NCBI GenBank assembly: GCA_965202735.1
Contig: OZ241844.1
Location: 868,001-932,000, forward strand
Direction of reading: 5' to 3'
DNA length: 64,000 bases
DNA from: HK1 sp965202735
GTDB lineage: Bacteria; Pseudomonadota; Gammaproteobacteria; HK1
Shown here: piece by piece, positions 8,901 through 18,116 of the stretch
Position numbering within the stretch: position 1 is the stretch's first letter
Layout of the letters: the number at the start of each line of letters is the position of its first letter
Position numbers and translations under genes: made by a program
Notes under the pieces: model-generated
The model's input: only the letters and a program-made list of their open reading frames with translations
Database searches by the model: none
What the model was told of the DNA's origin: nothing

Positions 8901-8952
8901 GCAGCTCGGGCTCTGGCGTGACGACGAGCTCCGGCCCGACCGCCCACGCTGA
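5929..8952 (+). CDS. DUF1156 adenine-specific DNA methyltransferase
   Basis: This 1007-residue protein opens with the DUF1156 signature (IRLIERWLPI...ARRPLVASRA). Motif I DPTAGGGSIPFEA is near residue 129 and the catalytic motif IV DPPYYDN near 568, the order of N6-adenine/N4-cytosine enzymes. Two Cys pairs (CPYCS near 221 and CPYPDC near 283) suggest an inserted zinc ribbon. A short Ala/Gly/Asp-rich stretch (AGADARARADAG) near 525 looks like a slippage-born linker. The gene abuts the PLD-SNF2 helicase by 2 bases. DUF1156 methylases occur in large anti-phage arrays together with a helicase and a DUF499 ATPase. It probably marks host DNA. Confidence 0.88.
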   Translation: MPDIRLIERWLPIAALGIESTRERTPMTPFPAPNRLHVWWARRPLVASRAAVLASLLPADADREKFLHVLGIHGDPVATRRRINAARQRGERFEGQAYSYARAFSYVPDENDVEWMTAALGKPLENFAVLDPTAGGGSIPFEATRLGVTAAANDLNPVAALIMRATVEWPSRYGDDLRSEFAELSRRLVLKREERLAPYFPDEPEADAISTNFLWARTITCPYCSGLVPLSPNWRMATGGTGVRLKPELAAGPGSEGRVCAFEIVGDAREQSAGTVSHGDGVCPYPDCGRVVDGDEIKRQARAGRMGEQLYAVVYKKRVPGRVLKSGKRGKDRWVRGYRAPAPEDDNSTVIAARLAEKLPEWEALDMVPNERFPEVSNDDRPIQYGMPLWRDLFSPRQLLCHGTGVEVFREMLEADRRDGRLTDVRRAAYGYLALSLDKLLNYNARMTRWHANREVLLGAFDRHDFSFKWSYAEMAPLVAGVGYDWAIRQTAKCIDELVALVRPDANRDDNDLFARAGANAGADARARADAGTSAKAAEYTPPPVTISCKSGDSLDHIEDASIDAVVMDPPYYDNVMYAELSDFFYVWLKRTAGHVFPELFRRNLTDKESEAVANPARFRGEKGARALAGRDYQERMGSIFAECRRVLKPDGILTLMFTHKATGAWDALTKGLMEAGFAITASWPVNTEAEGSLHIRDKAAANSTVFLVCRPRAPRIDAERGLYWEDVEPEVAKAVRRRIGAFQEAGIAGVDLWLACFGPALEEFSRHWPLKRGTPRERPDERRRRRQQALFEDPWDPYAATPEDALDAARREVKRWRLEQLTHRKAETDLDPPTAFFVLVWDAFRAPVAPYDEALRLARAVGADLDRDIVGRMAGKKGSDIVLWDSARRAAKGALGPADGSRGMIDAIHHGANRARMRSLDAARELLADAGVDRNPRFFAALEAVLEVLPVSRTFTGIDLEGDAAASGSDFEALYNLTRLAYGEHVDEPEQLGLWRDDELRPDRPR

Positions 8953-8954
8953 CC

Positions 8955-11900
8955 ATGCTGCGGGACCGCACATGGCGCTTCAAGTACACCGCCGAGGACG
9001 GCGACCTCGTCCGGCTGTTCCATGTCCCCGCGCTGGAGGACGCGGAGCGCTACGACCGGCTGACGGGCTATTTCAACGCCCAGGCGCTGGCGCTCGCGGC
9101 GCGCGGCATCGGGGGGCTGGTGCGCAACGAGGGCCGCATGAGGCTGGTGGTCGGCTGCACCCTGGAGCCGCCCGAGATCGAGGCGATCGAGCGGGGCGAG
9201 GCGCTCCGCGCCCTGGTCGAGCGGCGCCTGACGCGCGTGCCGCTCGCCCCGCCCGACCCGGCGTCGGCCGGCGCGCTGGAGCTGCTGGCGTGGATGGTCG
9301 CGCGCGGGTTCCTCGACGTGAAGGTCGCCGTGCCCTGCAATGCCGAGCGCGAGCCGGTCCCGGAGGGCGGCATCTTCCACGAGAAGAGCGGGATCGTCGA
9401 GGACCGGGTCGGCGACCGGCTCGCCTGGACCGGCAGCCTCAACGAGACCGGCGCCGGCTGGCGGACCAACTGGGAGAGCATCAGCGTCTACACGAGCTGG
9501 GGGCCCGAGCCCGGACGGGTCGATGCGGAGGAGTCGAGCTTCGCGCGCATCTGGGCCGGGAAGGCGCGGCGCGTGATCGTGCTGGACGTGCCGGAGGCGG
9601 CGCGCCGGGAGCTGATGCGCTTCGCCCCGGCAACGGGCCGCCGGCCAGCGCGCCTGGAACCGGAACGGAACCCGGCGGATGCGGGGCCGGAGCATCCCGC
9701 ACGCAGCCCGGATACCCGGCCGGACCCCCGGCCGGAACCCCACCCGGACACCCGACCAGAAACCCGGCCGGACACCCGACCAGAAACCCGGCCGGACACC
9801 CGACCAGAAACCCGGCCGGACACCCGACCGGACACCCGGTCGGATGACGGCGCGGCGGCGACCGGCATCGCCCGCCCCACCGGATCGTCGACCGGCACGC
9901 CGCGCGCACAGGCCGGGGCGTTCATCCGGGAAGCCCCGTCACCGCCGGACGAAGGCGTGGAGCCGCCGGCATCCCCGGCCGACCCTCTGCGCGCGCGGGT
10001 CTGGGCGTTCATCCGGGAAGCGCCGTCACGGCCGGGCGGCGGCGAGCGGATCGGCGAGGCGACCGCGCCGGTCGAGCCCTGGCCACATCAGGCGCGGGCG
10101 TTCGCGCGCCTGTACGGGGGCTGGCCGCCCCGGCTCCTGATCGCGGACGAGGTGGGGCTCGGCAAGACCGTCCAGGCCGGGCTGCTGCTGCGCCAGGCAT
10201 GGCTCGCCGGGCGGGCCAGGCGGATCCTGATCCTGGCCCCCCGGGCCGTGCTCGGCCAGTGGCAGATCGAGCTGCGGGAGAAGTTCAACCTCAACTGGCC
10301 GATCCATGACGGCGGCAAGCTGAAGTGGTACCCCTCGCCGGCGTTGCGGGGGCGGCATGAGCGCGAGGCCGGGCGCGAAGAGTGGCATCGCGAGCCGGCC
10401 GTGATCGCTTCCAGCCGGTTGATGCGCCGGAGCGACCGGGCGGCGGAGCTCCTGGAGCAGGCGGAGCCGTGGGACCTGGTGGTGCTCGACGAGGCGCACC
10501 ACGCCCGGCGCCGCGCCGCGGGCAGCTCGCGGGAAGGCGGCCCCAACACCCTGCTCCGGCTCATGCGGGGCCTGAAGGACCGCACGCGGGGGCTGGTCCT
10601 GCTGACGGCGACGCCGATGCAGGTGCATCCCGTCGAGGTCTGGGACCTGCTCGACCTGCTCGGCCTGCCGCCGGAGTGGAATGCGGGGGCGTTCCTCGCG
10701 TTCTTCGACGACATCGAGCAACCGAGCCCTTCGGTGGAGGCCATGGAGCGGATGGCGGCGCTGTTCCGCTCGGCCGAGCGTGCCTGGGGCGCGGTCGGGA
10801 CGGCGGCCGCCGAGCGCCTGACCGGTCTCTCCCGGCTGAAGGCCAACAAGGTGCTCCGCGCGCTGCGCGACGCCGCCGGCATTCCGCGCCGCCAGCTCGA
10901 GACCGACGAACGCCGGGGGGCGGTCGCGATCATGCGGGCCGGCAGCCCGGTGCGCCGGCTGATCTCGCGCAACACCCGCGCGCTGCTGCGGCGCTACTTC
11001 CGGGAAGGGATGATGACGACGCCGATCGCGGAGCGCCGGGTCGAGGACCGCTTCGTGGAGATGACCGGCGAGGAGCGGGCGATCTGCGACGCGGTCGAGG
11101 GCTACATCGAAGGCGCATACGCTCGGGCGAGCGAGAAGGAGCGCACCGCGGTCGGGTTCGTCATGACGATCTACCGCCGCCGGCTCGCCAGCAGCTTCGT
11201 GGCGCTCGGCGAGACGCTGCGCAAGCACCGCGCCGCCATCGCCCGCGATGCCGTCGCCGACGGCGGGCGCCCGGACCGCTTCGGCCTCGACGAGGACCTG
11301 CCGGACGACGACGCGGCCGACGAGACGACCGACGCCGACGAGGCGGCGCGCCTCGAACGCCGGGCCCTCGCCCTGGAGCAGGCCGCGGAGATCGACCGCC
11401 TGCTCGACGCCATCGGACGGCTGCCGCCGGACACCAAGCTCGGCCGCCTCAAGGGCGTTCTGCGCGAGCTCGGCCGGGCGGGACGGTCCCAGGCGATGGT
11501 CTTTACGCAATACACCGACACCATGGACTTCCTGCGCGGCGCGCTCCTCGGGGACGAGGACGCCGACTGGCGGCTGCTCTGCTTCTCCGGGCGGGGCGGC
11601 GAAGCGCCCGGGGCCGACGGCGCGTGGCGCGGGATCGGCCGGGACGATGCGAAACGGCGGTTCCGGGACCGGCAGGCCGACATTCTGCTGTGCACCGACG
11701 CGGCGGCCGAGGGCCTGAACTTCCAGTTCTGCGGCGCGGTGGTCAACTACGACATGCCGTGGAACCCGATGCGGGTGGAGCAGCGCATCGGGCGCATCGA
11801 CCGTCTGGGCCAGCAGCACGGGACCATCCACATCGTCAACCTGCACTACGAGGGGACGGTCGAGACCGACATCTACCGCGCCCTGCGCGCCCGCATCGGC

Positions 11901-12497
11901 CTGTTCGAGACCGTGGTGGGGCGCTTGCAGCCGATTCTGGCCCGGCTGCCCGGCGCGATAGCGCAGAGCGTGCTCGCGGGAGGACAGGGCCGGGACGCGC
12001 GCGAGCGCGAGCGCGCCAACCTCGTCGCCACCATCGAACGCGAGGCGAGCGGCGCCCGGGGCCCGAGACTCGATGGCGCGGGGCTCGACGGCCCGAGGCT
12101 CGACGGCGCGGGGTTCGACGGCGCGGGGTTCGACGGCGCGGGGTTCGACGGCGCGGGGTTCGATATCGACGCGGTGACCGAGGACGATCTCGCCATGCCG
12201 GCGCGCCCGCCCTCGACTGTGACCATGGAGGACCTGGACCGGATCGTCGGGTCGGATGACCTGATGCCGCCCGGTGTCGAGGTCCGGCCGCTGGGGCGGC
12301 GCGAGTACGGGCTGCTGGCGCCGGGCATGAGCGCGCCGCTGCGGGTGACGACGGACCCGGAGTACTTCGAGGAGCACGCCGAGAGCGTGGAGCTCTGGTC
12401 GCCCGGCAATCCGCTCTTCATCGCGCCGGAGCTCGCGGACCGCGTGGCGCCGGACCCCTCGCACGAGACGCTGAAGGACATCCTCGACGGCGGCTGA
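8955..12497 (+). CDS. PLD-like plus SNF2-family helicase
   Basis: This is an 1180-residue fusion. Residues 1-215 form a phospholipase-D-like nuclease domain (RLTGYFNAQAL; IFHEKSGIVED; WTGSLNETG). A repeat-rich linker follows (about 230-390), then an SNF2 core with Walker A ADEVGLGKT near 396, DEAH near 513, LLTATPMQVHP near 550 and helicase-C motifs LLCTDAAAEGLNFQ and EQRIGRIDRLGQ near 915-960. A second repeat block (DGAGF units) sits near residues 1040-1070. It is co-transcribed with the DUF1156 methylase, the pairing seen in DISARM-related defence arrays. The spacing of the HKD-like motif is not canonical, so nuclease activity is uncertain. Confidence 0.85.
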   Translation: MLRDRTWRFKYTAEDGDLVRLFHVPALEDAERYDRLTGYFNAQALALAARGIGGLVRNEGRMRLVVGCTLEPPEIEAIERGEALRALVERRLTRVPLAPPDPASAGALELLAWMVARGFLDVKVAVPCNAEREPVPEGGIFHEKSGIVEDRVGDRLAWTGSLNETGAGWRTNWESISVYTSWGPEPGRVDAEESSFARIWAGKARRVIVLDVPEAARRELMRFAPATGRRPARLEPERNPADAGPEHPARSPDTRPDPRPEPHPDTRPETRPDTRPETRPDTRPETRPDTRPDTRSDDGAAATGIARPTGSSTGTPRAQAGAFIREAPSPPDEGVEPPASPADPLRARVWAFIREAPSRPGGGERIGEATAPVEPWPHQARAFARLYGGWPPRLLIADEVGLGKTVQAGLLLRQAWLAGRARRILILAPRAVLGQWQIELREKFNLNWPIHDGGKLKWYPSPALRGRHEREAGREEWHREPAVIASSRLMRRSDRAAELLEQAEPWDLVVLDEAHHARRRAAGSSREGGPNTLLRLMRGLKDRTRGLVLLTATPMQVHPVEVWDLLDLLGLPPEWNAGAFLAFFDDIEQPSPSVEAMERMAALFRSAERAWGAVGTAAAERLTGLSRLKANKVLRALRDAAGIPRRQLETDERRGAVAIMRAGSPVRRLISRNTRALLRRYFREGMMTTPIAERRVEDRFVEMTGEERAICDAVEGYIEGAYARASEKERTAVGFVMTIYRRRLASSFVALGETLRKHRAAIARDAVADGGRPDRFGLDEDLPDDDAADETTDADEAARLERRALALEQAAEIDRLLDAIGRLPPDTKLGRLKGVLRELGRAGRSQAMVFTQYTDTMDFLRGALLGDEDADWRLLCFSGRGGEAPGADGAWRGIGRDDAKRRFRDRQADILLCTDAAAEGLNFQFCGAVVNYDMPWNPMRVEQRIGRIDRLGQQHGTIHIVNLHYEGTVETDIYRALRARIGLFETVVGRLQPILARLPGAIAQSVLAGGQGRDARERERANLVATIEREASGARGPRLDGAGLDGPRLDGAGFDGAGFDGAGFDGAGFDIDAVTEDDLAMPARPPSTVTMEDLDRIVGSDDLMPPGVEVRPLGRREYGLLAPGMSAPLRVTTDPEYFEEHAESVELWSPGNPLFIAPELADRVAPDPSHETLKDILDGG
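9709..9841 (+). repeat. Coding 24-bp minisatellite in helicase linker
   Basis: Three near-perfect 24-bp units begin at 9747, 9771 and 9795 and encode DTRPETRP. Diverged partial copies lie on both sides (DTRPDPRPEPHP before, DTRPDTRS after). The period is a multiple of three, so copy-number change keeps the frame. The region links the PLD-like and SNF2 domains and is predicted to be disordered and charged. Confidence 0.9.
12068..12165 (+). repeat. Coding 15-bp repeat in helicase C-terminal region
   Basis: About 6.5 copies of a 15-bp unit encode (L/F)DGAG or (L/R)DGPR variants. The last four copies are essentially identical (ggcgcggggttcgac), indicating recent expansion. The period is divisible by three, so the reading frame is preserved. 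Confidence 0.9.
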
Positions 12498-12703
12498 TGG
12501 GGGGAGGGTCCACCCCGGAGGTGCTCGAGTTGCGCGCCAATCGGAGCCCAGGCGCACTCGCCGCATTCGAGCCGCTGGCGCCGAACATGCCCCTTCGCTC
12601 CGGGGCGCAGCCGCGCTGGTATCATCCGGGGCCGCCGATGGAGGCGTCCGGCTTCCCGTCCTCTCCGTTCCCGTCCACTCCACCGCCAGGAGCAACCCCT
12701 CCG

Positions 12704-13465
12704 ATGATTCATCGCGAAGATCGTGACGGCATCGCGGTGCTGCGCGTCGAGCACGGCAAGGCGAACGCCCTCGACCTGGAGCTCTGCGACGCCATCGTGG
12801 AGGCGTTCGACGCCGCGGCCGATGCCCGCGCCATCGTGCTCACCGGCGCCGGAAGGATCTTCTCCGCCGGCGTCGACCTGTTCCGGGTGCTGGAAGGCGG
12901 CGCGGGCTACATCGACGCCTTCGTGCCCGCGATGTGCCGCGCGTTCGAGCAAGTGTTCGTGCACCCGGCGCCGGTGGTCGCGGCCGCGAACGGGCACGCG
13001 ATCGCCGGCGGCTGCGTGCTGGTGGCGGCGGCCGACCAGCGGCTGATGGCGGCGGGCAGCGCCAGGATCGGGGTCCCGGAGCTTCAGGTCGGCGTGCCGT
13101 TCCCGCCCGTCGCGCTCGAGATCATGCGGTTCGCGACCCCGCCGCAGCACTTCCAGACCATCGTGTGCCGCGCGGACACGCACGAGCCCTCCGCCGCGCT
13201 CGCCCTCGGGCTGCTCGACGAGGCGGTGGAGCCCGACGCGCTGCTCGACCGCGCCCTCTCGGTGGCCGGGCGCCTGGCGTCGGTCCACCGCGAGACCTTC
13301 GCGATCACCAAGCGCGAGATCCGGCGCCCCGCCCTGGTGAGGGTCCGGGCCCTGGAGCAGACCGTGGCCCGGGAGGTGCACGCCCGGTGGCTCGATCCGG
13401 GGACTCCGGAGCGCATCCGCGGCTATCTCGATCGGACGATTCCGAAGAATCGCCGCGGTCGATGA
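12704..13465 (+). CDS. Enoyl-CoA hydratase/isomerase family protein
   Basis: ATG 12704 follows AGGAGC and gives 253 residues; a longer in-frame extension to 12497 has no family similarity. Crotonase features are present: HGKANALDLEL, the oxyanion-hole segments GAGRIFSAGVDL and AIAGGCVL, and GVPELQVGVPFPP. The Glu of VPELQVG matches one of the two crotonase catalytic acids; the second is not obvious, so the exact reaction (hydration, isomerisation or hydrolysis of an acyl-CoA) is open. It is a single gene after the defence island, with no co-directional acyl-CoA partner next to it. Confidence 0.83.
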   Translation: MIHREDRDGIAVLRVEHGKANALDLELCDAIVEAFDAAADARAIVLTGAGRIFSAGVDLFRVLEGGAGYIDAFVPAMCRAFEQVFVHPAPVVAAANGHAIAGGCVLVAAADQRLMAAGSARIGVPELQVGVPFPPVALEIMRFATPPQHFQTIVCRADTHEPSAALALGLLDEAVEPDALLDRALSVAGRLASVHRETFAITKREIRRPALVRVRALEQTVAREVHARWLDPGTPERIRGYLDRTIPKNRRGR

Positions 13466-13470
13466 GGAGA

Positions 13471-13495
13471 TACGCCAAAATAAATTGACAATTTA

Positions 13496-13506
<11 letters not shown>
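13471..13506 (+). promoter_or_regulatory. AT-rich nested palindrome before psuG
   Basis: TACGCC (13471-13476) and GGCGTA (13501-13506) form outer arms around an inner perfect inverted repeat, AAATTG-A-CAATTT (13482-13494), which also contains TTGACA. This is the most AT-rich spot of the neighbourhood. It is a plausible operator plus -35 element for psuG; no well-spaced -10 is obvious, and the proposed GTG start lies between the arms. Confidence 0.45.
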
Positions 13507-14554
<1,048 letters not shown>

Positions 14555-14606
14555 CATGCGATACCGGCTGATATGATGCCTCGCCCGCGCCCGGAGCTCC
14601 GTCTCC

Positions 14607-15383
14607 ATGACCCAGCCGCGTGAAGCGCTCGTCGTCGAGGACCTCCACAAGAGCTTCGGCGACCTCGAGGTGCTCAAGGGCATCTCCATGACCGCCCACG
14701 AGCACGACGTGGTCTCGATCCTCGGCAGCAGCGGCTCGGGCAAGAGCACTTTCCTCCGATGCATCAACCTGCTGGAGGTCCCGAACGCCGGAAGCGTGTC
14801 TGTGCAGGGGGAGCTGATCCGCATGCGCCGCGTCGCGGGCCGCGAGCCGGCGCCCGAGGACCAGCGGCAGGTCGAGCGGGTCCGCGCGAAGCTCGGCATG
14901 GTGTTCCAGCAGTTCAACCTCTGGTCGCACATGACGGTGCTCCAGAACGTCGTCGAAGCCCCCCGCCACGTCCTCCGGCTGCCGAAGGCGGAGGCGACCG
15001 AGCGCGCCGAGGCGGTGCTCCAGCGCGTCGGGATGTACGACCGCAGGGACGACTACCCCGCTCACCTCTCCGGAGGACAGCAGCAGCGCGCCGCCATCGC
15101 CAGGGCCCTGGCGATGGAGCCGGCGCTGCTGCTCTTCGACGAGCCGACCTCGGCCCTCGATCCGGAGCTGGTCGGCGAGGTGCTCAAGGTCATGCGCGGC
15201 CTCGCCGAGGAAGGGCGGACCATGCTCGTGGTGACCCACGAGATGGGGTTCGCCCGCGAGGTCTCCACCCGGGTGACGTTCCTGCACCAGGGCCGGGTGG
15301 AGGAGGCCGGCGAGCCCCGGCAGGTATTCGAGCAGCCCGCGTCGGAACGCTTCCGGCGGTTCCTCGCCGGCACGCTGCAGTAG
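14607..15383 (+). CDS. Polar amino-acid ABC transporter ATPase (HisP/GlnQ type)
   Basis: This 258-residue ATPase has Walker A GSSGSGKST near residues 39-47, the Q-loop FQQFNLWSHMTVLQNV, the signature LSGGQQQR near 155, Walker B LLLFDEPTSALDPE near 175 and the H-loop VVTHEMGFA. The inserted stretch after the first strands (RMRRVAGREPAPEDQRQVERVR) is typical of the HisP subgroup. It energises import by the two permeases and the periplasmic binding protein encoded just downstream. ATG 14607 is the first start after the psuG stop. Confidence 0.93.
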   Translation: MTQPREALVVEDLHKSFGDLEVLKGISMTAHEHDVVSILGSSGSGKSTFLRCINLLEVPNAGSVSVQGELIRMRRVAGREPAPEDQRQVERVRAKLGMVFQQFNLWSHMTVLQNVVEAPRHVLRLPKAEATERAEAVLQRVGMYDRRDDYPAHLSGGQQQRAAIARALAMEPALLLFDEPTSALDPELVGEVLKVMRGLAEEGRTMLVVTHEMGFAREVSTRVTFLHQGRVEEAGEPRQVFEQPASERFRRFLAGTLQ

Positions 15384-15649
15384 CGCGCCGAGGCGGGGGC
15401 GCCGCGCCGGCGCCCGGTTGCGGCGCCGCCTCCCCTCCCGCCTCCTGTCCCGGGTCCGAGCCGTTCTTTCCGTTTCGGGTGTATGCTCGTCCGGCCGGGG
15501 CGGAGCCGGTCCGGCGCCGTCGGGACCCGGATCCCGCCGGCCGCCACCCTCCACGAGGGCCGCGGGAGACTCCCGCCGAGGGCGGGACGGCGCCTCCGCC
15601 CGCCGGCACCGCCAACCACCTCCACGAGAGACCAGGGAGACTCGCATCC

Positions 15650-16435
15650 ATGAACAGACTCACGACCGCATTGCTCGCCGTGCTCGCCCTCGCGTTCGGG
15701 GCCGGCCCCGCGTCCGCCGACAAGGTCAAGGTCGGCATCGAGGCCGCCTATCCACCGTTCAGCGCGGTGTCGGCGGACGGCACGTTCGTCGGCTTCGACA
15801 TCGACATCGCGAACGCGCTGTGCGAGGAGATGGGTGCGGAGTGCACGCTGGTACAGCAGGACTGGGACGGGATCATCCCCGCGCTGCTCGCCCGCAAGTA
15901 CGACGCGATCATCGCCTCGATGTCGATCACCGAGGAGCGGAAGAAGAAGGTCGCGTTCACCGCCAAGTACTACAACACGCCCGCGAAGTTCGCGCAGAAG
16001 AAGGGCGCCGGCATCACCATCGACGCCGCCGGCCTCGCCGGCAGGACGGTCGGTGTCCAGCGCGCGACCACCCACGACAACTTCATCACCGAAGTGTTCG
16101 GCGACGACGTGGAGATCAAGCGCTACGCGACGCAGGACGAAGCCTACCTGGACGCGGTGGCGGGTCGTCTGGACCTGCTGCTCGCCGACTCCGTCGCCAT
16201 GGCCGACGGCTTCCTCGCCACCGACCAGGGCAGGGACTGGGAGTTCGTCGGGCCCGACTTCACCGATCCGAAGTACTTCGGCGAGGGCGCCGGCATCGCG
16301 GTGCGCAAGGACGACACGGAGCTGCTCGCGAAGCTCGACGCGGCGCTCGACGCGATCCTGCGCAACGGGGTCTACAAGGCCATCAACGACAAGTACTTCG
16401 ACTTCAACGTCTACGGCGAGCCCCTGCCGCAGTAG
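15650..16435 (+). CDS. Periplasmic amino-acid-binding protein (SBP_bac_3)
   Basis: ATG 15650 follows AGGGAGA. Residues 1-24 are a Sec signal peptide (LTTALLAVLALAFGAGPASA, cleavage after ASA). The mature protein starts DKVKVGIEAAYPPF and contains the family signature GFDIDIANALCEEMG near 50-64, DWDGIIPALLARKYDAIIASMSITEER, and a C-terminal IRKDDTELLAKLDAAL-type helix. It delivers a polar, probably basic or histidine-like, amino acid to the permeases. A 266-base spacer to the ATPase gene is GC-rich and holds no recognisable gene. Confidence 0.93.
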   Translation: MNRLTTALLAVLALAFGAGPASADKVKVGIEAAYPPFSAVSADGTFVGFDIDIANALCEEMGAECTLVQQDWDGIIPALLARKYDAIIASMSITEERKKKVAFTAKYYNTPAKFAQKKGAGITIDAAGLAGRTVGVQRATTHDNFITEVFGDDVEIKRYATQDEAYLDAVAGRLDLLLADSVAMADGFLATDQGRDWEFVGPDFTDPKYFGEGAGIAVRKDDTELLAKLDAALDAILRNGVYKAINDKYFDFNVYGEPLPQ

Positions 16436-16491
16436 CGTTCCCCCGGGGCTCCGCCGCTGTCCGGCGGCGGAGCCCGTCGGACGGCGGCGCC

Positions 16492-17259
16492 GTGCCCGAA
16501 CCGATCGACGCCCTGCTCGAGGCCACCCTGGGCAGCCCCGCCCTGCTCGACGGCTACCTCTATCCGTACATCCTCGCCGGCTTCGCGCTCACACTGAAGC
16601 TCGCATTCGCCTCGCTCGCCCTGGCGGTCGTCCTCGGCATGGCCGGAGCGGTGGCCCGGCTCTCCCGCTCGCGGCTGGCGCGGGGCGTCGCCGGGGTATA
16701 CACCACGGTGGTGCGGGGGGTGCCGGACATCGTGCTGATGTTCATCCTGTTCTTCGGGGGGCAGATCTTCGTGAACTGGTGCGGCGCCGAGCTCACCGGT
16801 CTGGGCGAGCGGCTGGGGCTGCCGCTCGGCTGGGACTACGTGGAAATCAGCGCGTTCGCGGCGGGGACGTTCTCCATCGGCTTCATCTTCGGCGCGTACA
16901 TGACGGAGACGTTCCGGGGCGGAATCCTCGCGGTGCCGCAAGGGGAGATCGAAGCCGGCCGCGCGTTCGGCATGTCCCCGGCGCAGGTGTTCTTCCACAT
17001 CACCCTGCCCGCGAGCGTGCGCCACGCCCTGCCGGGCTTCGGCAACAACTGGCTGGTGCTCGCCAAGGCCACCGCGCTGGTCTCCGTCATCGGGCTCCAG
17101 GACATGGTGTTCCGCGCCCAGCAGGCCGGCAACACGCTGCACGAGCCGTTCACCTTCTTCATGGTGGTGGCGGTGCTCTACCTGCTGCTCACCGGCGCCT
17201 CCGACGTCTGCCTGCGCTGGCTCAACCGGCGCTACAGCGTGGGCGTGCGGGAAGCCTGA
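16492..17259 (+). CDS. Amino-acid ABC permease, HisQ type
   Basis: The GTG start at 16492 fits the family N-terminus. About five transmembrane helices are visible (from YILAGFALTLKLAFASLALAVV on). RGVPDIVLMFILFF and the EAA loop GEIEAGRAFGMSPAQVFFHITLP are the inner-membrane permease hallmarks. It pairs with the HisM-type permease 2 bases downstream to form the membrane channel. Confidence 0.9.
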   Translation: MPEPIDALLEATLGSPALLDGYLYPYILAGFALTLKLAFASLALAVVLGMAGAVARLSRSRLARGVAGVYTTVVRGVPDIVLMFILFFGGQIFVNWCGAELTGLGERLGLPLGWDYVEISAFAAGTFSIGFIFGAYMTETFRGGILAVPQGEIEAGRAFGMSPAQVFFHITLPASVRHALPGFGNNWLVLAKATALVSVIGLQDMVFRAQQAGNTLHEPFTFFMVVAVLYLLLTGASDVCLRWLNRRYSVGVREA

Positions 17260-17261
17260 GG

Positions 17262-17996
17262 ATGGACGTCGAGGCCATCACCGGGAACCTGCCCCTGTAT
17301 CTGGAGGGGCTATGGACGACGGTGCGGCTCGTGGCGCTGGCGCTCGCGGGCGGTCTGGCGCTGGCGATTCCGATCGCGCTGCTCGCGGCATCGCGGCGAT
17401 GGTACGTCGCGCTGCCGGCCAGGGCGTACATCTACGTGTTCCGGGGCACGCCGCTGCTGATCCAGATGTACATCATCTACTACGGCCTGGCCCAGTTCGA
17501 GGTGGTGCGCGAAAGCATTCTCTGGCCGGTCCTGCGCGAAGCCTGGTGGTGCGCGCTGATCTCGTTCGCGCTCAACACCGCCGGGTACACGGGCGAGATA
17601 CTGCGCGGGGCCATCGCCAACACGCCCCACGGGGAGATCGAGGCGGCCCGGTCGGTGGGGATGTCGCGCCGGAAGGTCTACTCGCGGATCGTGCTACCGA
17701 GCGCGTTCCGCCGCGCCCTGCCCGCCTACGGCAACGAAGTCATCTTCACGCTGCACGGCAGCGCCCTGGCCGGGGTGATCACGCTGGTGGACCTCTTCGG
17801 CGCGGCGCGGATCGTGAACTCGCGGCACTTCGTGCCGTTCGAATCGTTCATCACCGCCGGCGCGTTCTACCTGTGCCTCACCTTTCTCGTCGCGGGGCTG
17901 TTCAGGCTGTGGGAGCGACGCTGGTACGCCCATCTGCGCCCCCGCGGCGGCTCCGGTGCTTCGTCCGAGCCACAGGGCACGTTCCCGGCCCGGTGA
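17262..17996 (+). CDS. Amino-acid ABC permease, HisM type
   Basis: ATG 17262 lies 2 bases after the HisQ-type gene. The protein has the RGTPLLIQMYIIYYG motif and the EAA loop GEIEAARSVGMSRRKVYSRIVLP, with about five transmembrane helices. The ATPase-binding protein-permease-permease order is a standard four-gene importer. The C-terminal tail (HLRPRGGSGASSEPQ) is short and disordered. Confidence 0.9.
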   Translation: MDVEAITGNLPLYLEGLWTTVRLVALALAGGLALAIPIALLAASRRWYVALPARAYIYVFRGTPLLIQMYIIYYGLAQFEVVRESILWPVLREAWWCALISFALNTAGYTGEILRGAIANTPHGEIEAARSVGMSRRKVYSRIVLPSAFRRALPAYGNEVIFTLHGSALAGVITLVDLFGAARIVNSRHFVPFESFITAGAFYLCLTFLVAGLFRLWERRWYAHLRPRGGSGASSEPQGTFPAR

Positions 17997-18116
17997 GAGG
18001 CAGGGACGGTGAACGAAGCAGGGCCGCCGACCGTGCCCGGCGGGGATTCACGCGCGAGGGCGCCGGCGCCGCTCTCTCGAAGACGGGTCGGCGGCCGCAC
18101 GCACGCACGCCGGGAT

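Noticed and set aside
6070..8973. 967-codon open frame on the minus strand opposite the DUF1156 methylase
   Set aside because: It mirrors a clearly conserved gene; high GC removes stop codons from the opposite frame, and the translation is Arg/Pro/Gly-rich with no family pattern.
10026..12695. 889-codon open frame on the minus strand opposite the helicase
   Set aside because: Same reason: antisense shadow of a recognised helicase, low-complexity translation.
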